Shown piece by piece: positions 1-6,079 of a stretch of DNA of 6,079 nt; position 1 is the stretch's first letter; every line of letters begins with the position of its first letter. Source of the DNA: Acidimicrobiia bacterium (GTDB taxonomy: Bacteria; Actinomycetota; Acidimicrobiia; Acidimicrobiales; Aldehydirespiratoraceae). The notes beneath the pieces are model-generated. The model was given only the letters and a program-made list of their open reading frames with translations, was not told the DNA's origin and did no database searches. The DNA is taken from assembly GCA_022824605.1 (NCBI GenBank), contig JAJDZO010000056.1:1-6079 (forward strand), read 5' to 3'. Made by a program: the position numbers and the translations under genes.

Positions 1-1
1 G

Positions 2-2065
2 ACCGGCTCGGGCAAGACGGTGGTGGCCGACCATGCCGTCGACCGGGCGCTGGCTGAGGGCCGGAGGGCCTTCTACACCACGCCCATCAAGGCACTGTCC
101 AACCAGAAGTTCCGGGATCTGAGCCGGCGGCTGGGAGCGTCGCGGGTGGGGCTGCTCACTGGCGACAACGTGATCTCCGGCGACGCCGACGTGGTGGTGA
201 TGACCACCGAGATCCTGCGCAACATGCTCTACGCGGAGGGTGCCGGCCCGCGCCTCGCGGTGGTGGTGCTCGACGAGGTTCACTACCTGGAGGACCCTTA
301 CCGGGGGCCGGTGTGGGAGGAGGTGATCCTGCATCTGCCGCCCGGCGTGGTGCTGGTGTGCCTGTCGGCCACGGTCTCCAACCATGACCAGTTGGGCGGC
401 TGGCTCAAGCAGGTGCACGGCCCCACCGCGGTGGTGGCCGAGCGACGGCGTCCGGTTCCGCTGACCAACCTCTACGCCGTCGGTCGCCGCCGCTCCGACT
501 CGGTGAGGATCATGCCCACCCTCGTCGACGGCAGGCCCAACCCGCAAGGCAGCCGGTTCGACGCACCGCCCCGCCCACCGCGATCTCGTGCTTCAGGCCG
601 ACGGCACGGAAGACCGCGGGGACCGGACCACGCTGATCGACAACGCGGTGCTGCGCCGGGCCGGCCGCGCGGATCCGACCGTTCGGATCGACCGCGCCCG
701 GGTGGGTCGGGTCGAACGCGCGGTTCCGGCAGGGACGATCGTGGCCAGCAGAGTTCTCGTACGGTTTGGCGGCCGCCTCGGCGGGTCGACCTGTTGGCGG
801 AACTCCAGCAGCGGGATCTGCTGCCGGTGATCTGGTTCGTGTTCAGCCGCAAGGGATGCGACCAGGCCGCGGACCGCCTCGTGCGCGACGGGGCTCGCTT
901 CACCGACGATTCCGAGGCCGACCGCATCGATGAAGTGCTCGAAGCGAGCGTCGGCCGTCTCGACCCGCGAGATCTTTCGGCGTTGGGTGTCGCCCGTTGG
1001 GCTGACCGGCTTCGCCTGGGTATCGCGTCGCATCATGCCGGGATGGTGCCGGTGTTCAAGGAGGCGGTGGAGCAGTGCTTCGCCGAGGGTCTGGTGAAGG
1101 TGGTGTTCGCCACCGAGACCCTGGCGCTGGGTGTGAACATGCCGGCGCGCAGCGTGGTGATCGACAAGCCCGTCAAGTACGACGGCCAGCGCACCGCCCC
1201 GCTCAGCGCGGCCCAGTACACCCAGTTCACGGGCCGAGCCGGGCGCCGCGGCATCGACGAGGCGGGGTGGGCGGTGGCGCTGTGGTCGCCTGACTGCACC
1301 TTCAAGCAGGTGGCTGGGCTGGCTTCGAGCCGGTCCTTCGAGCTGCGCTCGGCCTTCCGGCCCACCTACAACATGGTGGCGGCGCTGCTGGGTCGCATGC
1401 CTGCGGAGTCGGCCCGTGATCTGATGGGCCGCTCCTTCGCCCAGTATCAGGCGGAGGCGGCACGGTCTCGCATCGATCTGGCTCGCCGCTTCGATGCGGT
1501 GGCCTCAGTGCTGCGAGAGCGGGGCCACCTGCACGGGTGGAGCCTCACCGAGTCCGGTTCACTGGTGGCCCGCATCTTCCATGAGGCCGATCTGGTGGTG
1601 GCCGAGGCCGTGTCGGGCGGGCTGCTCGACGGTCTGTCGCCGCCCGAGCTTGCGTCGGTGCTGTCGGCGTTCACCTACGAGCACCGCTCGCCGGGTCCGA
1701 GACCGGAGGTGTGGATCCCCTCAGACGCCGCCTTCGGTCGTCTGCGGCAGATCGAAGCGGCCGTTGAGGGCCTGCACCGCGTCGAGAGGCGCTTCGGCGT
1801 CGATCCGATCCGGACGGTGGAGACGGGCTTCGGGTCTGCGGCCCACCGTTGGGCGGCCGGCGAGTCGTTCGAATCCCTGCAGGACGAGGGTTTCTCGGCC
1901 GGCGATTTCGTGCGCAACGTCAAGCAGGTGGTCGACCTGGCTCGCCGCATCGCCGCAATCGCCCCCGATCCACAGACCGCGACCGCAGCCCGCCACACTG
2001 TCGATGCGCTCAACAGGGGAGTAGTAGCCCTGTCAGGCGCCATCGAGCCGGAGGCGATGCCATGA
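2..2065 (+). CDS. helY: HelY-type Ski2-like DEVH-box RNA helicase, 5'-truncated
   Basis: Superfamily 2 helicase, expected to unwind structured RNA using ATP in the cytoplasm; the cellular role of bacterial HelY is poorly defined. The start lies outside the window: codons from position 2 read TGSGKT (Walker A), so the GTG at 20 is internal. Numbering residues from that GTG: motif Ia TPIKALSNQK at 22-31, DEVH box at 85-88, LSAT motif III near 115, FVFSRKGCD motif IV near 276, ATETLALGVNMPAR motif V near 364, and QFTGRAGRRG motif VI at 402-411. A winged-helix region follows (SFAQYQ at 472-477), then a DSHCT-like helical domain to the stop. The arch/KOW region that lies between these two in M. 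tuberculosis HelY (about 900 residues) is absent. An Arg/Gly/Pro-rich insert lies between the RecA lobes. The stop overlaps the next small ORF as ATGA. Family assignment is firm; helY could be a paralogue name here. Confidence 0.93.
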   Translation, partial: TGSGKTVVADHAVDRALAEGRRAFYTTPIKALSNQKFRDLSRRLGASRVGLLTGDNVISGDADVVVMTTEILRNMLYAEGAGPRLAVVVLDEVHYLEDPYRGPVWEEVILHLPPGVVLVCLSATVSNHDQLGGWLKQVHGPTAVVAERRRPVPLTNLYAVGRRRSDSVRIMPTLVDGRPNPQGSRFDAPPRPPRSRASGRRHGRPRGPDHADRQRGAAPGRPRGSDRSDRPRPGGSGRTRGSGRDDRGQQSSRTVWRPPRRVDLLAELQQRDLLPVIWFVFSRKGCDQAADRLVRDGARFTDDSEADRIDEVLEASVGRLDPRDLSALGVARWADRLRLGIASHHAGMVPVFKEAVEQCFAEGLVKVVFATETLALGVNMPARSVVIDKPVKYDGQRTAPLSAAQYTQFTGRAGRRGIDEAGWAVALWSPDCTFKQVAGLASSRSFELRSAFRPTYNMVAALLGRMPAESARDLMGRSFAQYQAEAARSRIDLARRFDAVASVLRERGHLHGWSLTESGSLVARIFHEADLVVAEAVSGGLLDGLSPPELASVLSAFTYEHRSPGPRPEVWIPSDAAFGRLRQIEAAVEGLHRVERRFGVDPIRTVETGFGSAAHRWAAGESFESLQDEGFSAGDFVRNVKQVVDLARRIAAIAPDPQTATAARHTVDALNRGVVALSGAIEPEAMP
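566..784 (+). other. Arg/Gly/Pro-rich insert between the RecA lobes of HelY
   Basis: About 73 codons of low-complexity, strongly basic sequence join the first RecA lobe (ending near LVDGRPNP) to the second (starting near RRVDLLAEL). HelY proteins often have a basic, probably disordered linker here, so an insert is expected, but this one looks long. In the helY frame, codons 566-769 end in G or C in only about 38 of 68 cases by hand count, well below flanking parts of the gene. The +1 frame, open from 507 to 830, scores about 55 of 68. This could mean relaxed selection on a disordered linker, or two compensating indels that swap the frame for about 200 bases. Confidence 0.55.
672..689. repeat. 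Perfect 7-bp inverted repeat with 4-nt loop inside helY
   Basis: GATCCGA and TCGGATC flank the loop CCGT. The repeat sits in the low-complexity insert of helY and could form a small hairpin in the mRNA. No T-run follows, so it is not an intrinsic terminator. In GC-rich DNA it may well be chance. Confidence 0.3.
2050..2054 (+). promoter_or_regulatory. Shine-Dalgarno sequence GGAGG for the ATG at 2062
   Basis: GGAGG lies 7 nt upstream of the ATG at 2062, near-ideal spacing, and sits inside the last codons of helY. The long helicase ORF starting at 2097 has no purine-rich SD of its own just upstream, so this is the only clear ribosome entry site at the junction. Confidence 0.6.
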
Positions 2066-2100
2066 GCAACCGATCTCAAAGCAACGCGTCGACACCATGA
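2062..2100 (+). CDS. Putative 12-codon coupling ORF between helY and the SNF2 gene
   Basis: This ORF encodes MSNRSQSNASTP. Its ATG overlaps the helY stop (ATGA at 2062-2065), it has a GGAGG sequence 7 nt upstream, and its TGA at 2098-2100 overlaps the ATG of the downstream helicase (ATGA at 2097-2100). The arrangement would let ribosomes terminate and reinitiate, tying helicase translation to helY. The peptide is Ser/Asn-rich and resembles nothing I know, so any role is more likely in coupling than as a product. The alternative is that 2062 was once the true N-terminus of the helicase and an indel separated the frames. Both ATGA overlaps and the SD are seen directly; translation is inferred. 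Confidence 0.4.
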   Translation: MSNRSQSNASTP

Positions 2101-5100
2101 CGTTGAGCTTCGGCGATCTGTCTGTGGGAATGCGGCTGTCGGGGGTGGTGGCCGGTACGACGGTGACGTTGGTGGCTGTCGAGACCCACGGCACCGGCTC
2201 GGCGGTTGTCATATACCGCACCACCGACGGGCGGCTGGGGGAGCGGGTCATCGGCGCCGAAGACCTCGCGGGCTTGGCCGAGGTGTCGCAGCGACGCTGG
2301 AGCTTCGATGCCGATGGCGCCATGTTCCGTCTCGCGTCGGAGGCTCGACGTATGCGAGGGGCTCATCTGGCTGATCCGTTCGCGGCGGTGGACACGTCGA
2401 ACATCGAGCCGTATCCGCACCAGATCGATGCCGTCTACAACCGGCTGTTAGCCAAGCAGCCGTTGAGGTTCGTGCTGGCCGACGATCCGGGCGCGGGCAA
2501 GACGGTGATGTCGGGTCTGCTGATCCGTGAGCTGGTGTTGCGCGGCGATGTGGCCCGCTGTCTGATCGTGGCGCCGGGCAGCCTGGTGGAGCAGTGGCAG
2601 GACGAGCTGTCGGAAAAGTTCGGCTTGTCGTTCGAGCTAATGTCGAGGGCCGCGGTCGAGGTTTCGCGCACGGGCAATCCCTTCACTGAGAACAACTTTC
2701 TGGTCGCTCGCATGGACCAGCTTTCTCGCTCCGACGAGTTGACCGCCAAGGTCGAGGCGTCGGAGTGGGATCTGGTGATCGTCGACGAGGCCCACAAGAT
2801 GTCGGCCCACCGCTACGGCGAGGAGCTCCGTCGCACCAAGCGCTTCCGGCTGGGTGAGGCGCTGCGGGAACGCACCCGGCATCTGCTGTTGTTGACGGCG
2901 ACGCCCCACAACGGCAAGAACGAAGACTTCCTGGCCTTCATGACGTTGATCGATCCAGAGCGTTTCGCTGGCCGTCTACGCGGCGGCCACGCCGATGCCG
3001 ACGACGGACGAGCCGTACCTGATGTGAGCGATGTGATGCGCCGGCTGATCAAGGAGAACCTGCGCACCTTCGAGGGCAGGCGCCTGTTCCCTCAGCGTCA
3101 TGCCCACAGCCTGAAGTTCGAGCTGTCGAAGCCCGAGACCGAGCTCTACGGAGCGGTCACCCGGTATGTGAGCGAGGGCATGAATCGGGCAGCACGGATG
3201 CGAGAGGAGGGAGAAGCAAACCGCGGCATCATCGTCGGATTCGCGCTGGCCGGCCTGCAGCGGCGCTTGGCATCGTCTCCGGCTGCCATTTACCAGTCGC
3301 TGCGCCGTCGGCGTGACCGCCTCGCCGAGCAGGCCGAGCTGCTGCGGCGTCTGGCTGCGTCCGGTAAGCCGGTGCCGGCGATTGATTGGCCGAAGGGAGT
3401 AAGGGTCGCCGATCCGGAGGACTTCGACTTCGACGACTTCGGCGACTCCGAGCGTGAGGAGCTTGAGGACATCGTGATCGACGCGGCCACCGCGGCCGGC
3501 ACCGCCGAGGAGTTGGAGATCGAGGTAGCCGAACTCAACGAGTTGGTGAAGCTGGCTGAGGACGTGCGCCATAGCGGTGTCGACAAGAAGTGGCTCGAGT
3601 TGCGCGATCTGCTGCGCTCAGCGCACTTCGCCGCAACGGCTTCTTCGGACTCTCTCGCAGCCGGATCTTGCACGCATGGCGACGCGGAACCGGTTCGCAA
3701 GCTGATCGTTTTCTCCGAGCACAAAGACACCCTCGAGTATGTGGCCCGCAAGATCGAGGACGAGCTGGGCCGCCCGGAGGCGGTGGTCCGGATCCACGGT
3801 GGCATCAAGCGACATGACCGTCGGGCCATCCAGGACCGGTTCCGGGTGGATCCGGCGGTGCGGGTGCTGGTGGCCACCGACGCGGCCGGCGAGGGTGTCA
3901 ACCTGCAGGCAGCCAACCTGGTGGTCAACTACGACCTACCGTGGAACCCGAACCGCATCGAGCAGCGTTTCGGGCGGGTTCATCGCATCGGCCAACACCG
4001 GCCGTGCCATCTGTGGAACCTGGTCGCTCACGAGACCCGTGAGGGCAAGGTGTTCGAGCGGCTCTTCGCCAAGATCGAGGAGCAGCGCGGCACCTATGGC
4101 GATCAGGTGTACGACGTGCTGGGCGACGCTCAGATCAACACCTCGTTGAGGGATCTGTTGATGCGGGCCATCGCTTCTGATTCCGATCCTGCTCACGCCG
4201 CCTGGATGGAGGAGGTGATCGACGGCGACATCGGCCGCCAGATGCAGGACGTGCTCCACGAGAGGGCGTTGGTGTCGGAGCTGGCCGATCCGGCCGCCAA
4301 CGACAAGATCCGCCGCAACATGGAGATCGCTAGGGCCCGCCGGCTGCAACCCTGGTTCGTGGAGTCGTTCTTCGCCGAGGCGCTTCGCATGTACGGCGGA
4401 CGGATCGCAGGACGCGAGCACGGCCGCTTCGAGATCACCCGCGTTCCGGCCGCGGTCCGGGGCTGTGCCGCGGTCGATCTGGGTCCGGTACACGATCGCT
4501 ACGAGCGGGTCACCTTCGACAAGGCTCACGTCGCGCCCAGCGGTGCTGGCACGGGAGCATCCGGTGGCGCGGTGCGAGCGGAGCTGATATCACCGGGAAC
4601 ACCGCTGCTGGCTGCCGTCGTCAACAAGGTGATGGCGGACCACGGAGAGACGCTGCAGCGGGGTGCGGTGCTGGTGGACGAGAACGATCCCTCGACCGAT
4701 CCGCGCCTGTTGGTGTACCTCGACCACACCATCACCGACGGACGCGAGGTTCGCGGCGTCCGACAGGTGGTCTCTCGCCGGTTCCATTACGTCGAGATCG
4801 ACCGTCACGGCAAGGCCAGTGATCCCGGCGACGAGCCCTACCTCAACTATGCGCCGGTGACCGACGCGCAACGGACGCTGCTTGATGGCTGTCTCGATCT
4901 GGATTGGGCTGATCGCACCGCGGAGGACACCGCCAGGTCGTGGGCCATCGAACACCTCGCGGGGCCGCACTTCGATGAGATCGTAGCCGTCACTCACGCC
5001 CGGGTTACCAGGGTGTGGCAGGCGGTGCGCCAACGCCTGCAGTCCGAGATCCGCTACTGGGATCAGCGCACTGACGAGATCAAGGCACAGGAGATCAAGG

Positions 5101-5693
5101 GCCGCAAGCCTCGCCTCAACTCGGGCCGGGCCCGGGTCCGCGCCGATGGGCTGGAGGCCCGCCTGACTCGCCGTCGCCTGGAGCTGACCCAGGAGGACGA
5201 CCTACACAACAGCCCGCCGACCATCGTGGCGGCCGCACTCGTAGTGCCCCAGGGACTGCTGGACCAGGTGGTCGGCCGGTCAAGCAACTCCGTCCATCCA
5301 GCCGTCAAGGCCGAGACCGACCGTCGAGCGGTGGCCGCGGTGATGAAGGCGGAACGCAAGTTGGGCCGGGTGCCTGAGGAGCAGCCCCACACCAACCCCG
5401 GCTACGACGTGTTGTCGACCGATCGCAATAGCGGGACCTGCTACTTCATCGAGGTAAAGGGCCATCTGCCCCAGACCGAACAGATCAGCGTCAGCCGCCG
5501 CCAGGTCGGCAAGGCCCACAACAACGCCGAACGCTGGCGTCTAGCAGTGGTGTCAGTCCCCGAGGATCCCGACGCCGAGCCCGAGGTCCACTACCTGGTC
5601 GAGCCGTTCAGGAACGTGACCCTGCACCCAGCCCAAACCAGCGTCCCCCTCAATGTCACCGACCTTCTATCCCACGCCACCCCACCCTGTTGA
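2097..5693 (+). CDS. SNF2-family helicase fused to a DUF3883 PD-(D/E)XK-like nuclease domain
   Basis: Complete 1198-residue protein, probably an ATP-driven translocase on double-stranded nucleic acid with a C-terminal nuclease-like domain. A small beta-rich N-terminal domain covers about 1-65. The first RecA lobe has Walker A DDPGAGKT (129-136), DEAH (230-233) and LLTATPHNG (265-273). An acidic, coiled-coil-prone insert spans about 438-492. The second lobe has KLIVFSEHKDT (535-545), ATDAAGEGVNLQ (593-604) and RIEQRFGRVHRIGQ (620-633), the last typical of SNF2 proteins. A long C-terminal region includes a charged helical stretch at 970-1035. The final domain has D1104 (GYD), E1119 and K1121 (IEVKG), matching a PD-(D/E)XK active site and the DUF3883 (NO VEIN C-terminal) family. 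All core helicase motifs look intact. The ATG at 2097 is the first standard in-frame start and overlaps the micro-ORF stop. Relatives often sit in defence islands; DISARM DrmD is one comparator, but no partner is visible here. Confidence 0.9.
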   Translation: MTLSFGDLSVGMRLSGVVAGTTVTLVAVETHGTGSAVVIYRTTDGRLGERVIGAEDLAGLAEVSQRRWSFDADGAMFRLASEARRMRGAHLADPFAAVDTSNIEPYPHQIDAVYNRLLAKQPLRFVLADDPGAGKTVMSGLLIRELVLRGDVARCLIVAPGSLVEQWQDELSEKFGLSFELMSRAAVEVSRTGNPFTENNFLVARMDQLSRSDELTAKVEASEWDLVIVDEAHKMSAHRYGEELRRTKRFRLGEALRERTRHLLLLTATPHNGKNEDFLAFMTLIDPERFAGRLRGGHADADDGRAVPDVSDVMRRLIKENLRTFEGRRLFPQRHAHSLKFELSKPETELYGAVTRYVSEGMNRAARMREEGEANRGIIVGFALAGLQRRLASSPAAIYQSLRRRRDRLAEQAELLRRLAASGKPVPAIDWPKGVRVADPEDFDFDDFGDSEREELEDIVIDAATAAGTAEELEIEVAELNELVKLAEDVRHSGVDKKWLELRDLLRSAHFAATASSDSLAAGSCTHGDAEPVRKLIVFSEHKDTLEYVARKIEDELGRPEAVVRIHGGIKRHDRRAIQDRFRVDPAVRVLVATDAAGEGVNLQAANLVVNYDLPWNPNRIEQRFGRVHRIGQHRPCHLWNLVAHETREGKVFERLFAKIEEQRGTYGDQVYDVLGDAQINTSLRDLLMRAIASDSDPAHAAWMEEVIDGDIGRQMQDVLHERALVSELADPAANDKIRRNMEIARARRLQPWFVESFFAEALRMYGGRIAGREHGRFEITRVPAAVRGCAAVDLGPVHDRYERVTFDKAHVAPSGAGTGASGGAVRAELISPGTPLLAAVVNKVMADHGETLQRGAVLVDENDPSTDPRLLVYLDHTITDGREVRGVRQVVSRRFHYVEIDRHGKASDPGDEPYLNYAPVTDAQRTLLDGCLDLDWADRTAEDTARSWAIEHLAGPHFDEIVAVTHARVTRVWQAVRQRLQSEIRYWDQRTDEIKAQEIKGRKPRLNSGRARVRADGLEARLTRRRLELTQEDDLHNSPPTIVAAALVVPQGLLDQVVGRSSNSVHPAVKAETDRRAVAAVMKAERKLGRVPEEQPHTNPGYDVLSTDRNSGTCYFIEVKGHLPQTEQISVSRRQVGKAHNNAERWRLAVVSVPEDPDAEPEVHYLVEPFRNVTLHPAQTSVPLNVTDLLSHATPPC

Positions 5694-5726
5694 TGTTCTC
5701 CTCACAACGTCAAGCTGCTCTGGAGA

Positions 5727-5756
5727 TTGCCATGCAACTGCATGTCACTATGGCAA
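5727..5756. repeat. Inverted repeat TTGCCAT-16 nt-ATGGCAA, overlapping a second dyad
   Basis: A perfect 7-bp inverted repeat has its arms at 5727-5733 and 5750-5756. A second perfect dyad, CATGCA-AC-TGCATG, lies at 5731-5744 with a different centre. Both lie just upstream of the last gene, where an operator for a dimeric regulator could be. No T-run follows, so it is not a terminator for the helicase gene. Chance is possible given the short arms. Confidence 0.3.
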
Positions 5757-5761
5757 AGTAG
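5732..5761 (+). CDS. Possible 9-codon leader ORF before the last gene
   Basis: This ORF encodes MQLHVTMAK. GGAG at 5722-5725 lies 6 nt upstream of its ATG, the only SD-like element in the spacer. Its TAG ends 10 nt before the GTG at 5772 that I favour as the start of the next gene, which lacks its own SD. The layout loosely mirrors the helY-helicase junction. It is very short and overlaps inverted repeats, so it may be fortuitous. Confidence 0.22.
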   Translation: MQLHVTMAK

Positions 5762-5771
5762 CGTTCTGATA

Positions 5772-6079
5772 GTGCGTAACGCCGTAGCCGAGGCTCGCGA
5801 CCTCATACATGTGGTCGCCAACGATCCAGGACTGCCTCGCTTGGCGCGCAGGGAAGCCAACCGTCTACTACCACTGGTGGCCGCTGGGCCGGGATTGGTG
5901 TCGGCGCGACTTGAGGATCTGCGTGCCCGGATCCTGCCCGACCTGCCGGTGTGGCCACCGGACTGCGACTATGCGCGCTGCGTCTCAGTTCCAACGTTCT
6001 GGCGTTTTCACCTCGCTCCGGTCGTGCGCAGGCGCTTTCGACACCACACCGAGTATGAGCGGCACATCGAGGCTGCTTC
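5772..6079 (+). CDS. Unrecognised protein, 5' end only (runs off window)
   Basis: An open frame runs from here to the window end, about 102 codons, beginning MRNAVAEARDLIHVVANDPG. I do not recognise it. The visible part looks soluble and mainly helical, with an Arg-rich first half (near RLARREANRLL), a Pro/Trp stretch with two Cys (LPVWPPDCDYARC), and an aromatic and basic segment (PTFWRFHLAPVVRRRFRHH). I see no signal peptide or clear membrane segment. Third-position GC is lower than in the two upstream genes but still coding-like. The frame is open back to the helicase stop, so an ATG at 5742 is an alternative start; GTG 5772 is preferred because codons between them look non-coding. It lies 78 bp after the helicase gene on the same strand and may share its transcript. 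It does not resemble the N-terminus of a DNA methyltransferase. Confidence 0.55.
   Translation, partial: MRNAVAEARDLIHVVANDPGLPRLARREANRLLPLVAAGPGLVSARLEDLRARILPDLPVWPPDCDYARCVSVPTFWRFHLAPVVRRRFRHHTEYERHIEAA

Noticed and set aside
472..1036. Antisense ORFs opposite the HelY insert (472-927 and 593-1036)
   Set aside because: Arg/Ser/Pro-rich translations without recognisable motifs; best explained by composition of the low-complexity stretch.
3290..3928. Long antisense ORF of 212 codons inside the SNF2 gene, and similar ones at 2976-3572 and 3936-4529
   Set aside because: They lie opposite a frame carrying intact helicase motifs, have no recognisable domain, and are expected as shadow frames in GC-rich coding DNA.
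2097..5693. Firm naming of the helicase as DISARM DrmD
   Set aside because: SNF2 motifs alone do not separate DrmD from other SNF2-DUF3883 helicases, and no DISARM methyltransferase, DrmA, DrmB or DrmC is visible.
5694..5771. Intrinsic terminator or sigma-A promoter in the spacer after the helicase gene
   Set aside because: The inverted repeats are not GC-rich and lack a following T-run; candidate -35/-10 pairs match consensus poorly.
5803..5994. Minus-strand 63-codon ORF near the window end
   Set aside because: Opposite the longer + strand frame that continues off the window, Pro/Ala/Arg-rich, with no recognisable features.

Overview
The window is high-GC DNA with strong G/C preference at third codon positions, and all three genes supported here lie on the + strand. 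The first gene is a HelY-type Ski2-like helicase, a family typical of Actinobacteria. Together with the base composition this points to an actinobacterium-like host, perhaps Acidimicrobiia or a relative. That lineage call is inference.

Layout: (1) Positions 2-2065 hold the 3' part of helY. The window opens inside its Walker A motif, and the gene then runs through a complete helicase core and a C-terminal DSHCT-type helical domain. It lacks the arch/KOW insertion of the Mycobacterium tuberculosis protein and carries an Arg/Gly/Pro-rich insert whose reading frame is statistically ambiguous. (2) Positions 2050-2100 form a compact junction: a good Shine-Dalgarno (SD) sequence, a 12-codon micro-ORF whose ATG overlaps the helY stop (ATGA), and a second ATGA where the micro-ORF stop overlaps the next start. 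(3) Positions 2097-5693 hold a complete 1198-residue protein: a small N-terminal domain, a SNF2-type helicase, a long family-specific C-terminal region and a DUF3883-like domain with a PD-(D/E)XK-like nuclease signature (GYD...IEVKG). (4) Positions 5694-5771 are a short spacer with an SD-preceded 9-codon micro-ORF and overlapping inverted repeats. (5) From about 5772 to the window end is the 5' part of a gene I do not recognise.

How they may work together: HelY is expected to be an RNA helicase. The SNF2-DUF3883 protein belongs to a helicase group that I recall near DNA methyltransferases and other genes of anti-phage islands. Its helicase plus nuclease-like layout fits nucleic-acid surveillance or restriction. 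The 31-bp spacing and double ATGA suggest the two helicases are co-transcribed, but no methyltransferase, ATPase or other defence partner is visible, so a defence role is a hypothesis. The genes beyond 6079 would decide it. I saw no tRNA, rRNA, CRISPR array, insertion sequence or convincing intrinsic terminator.
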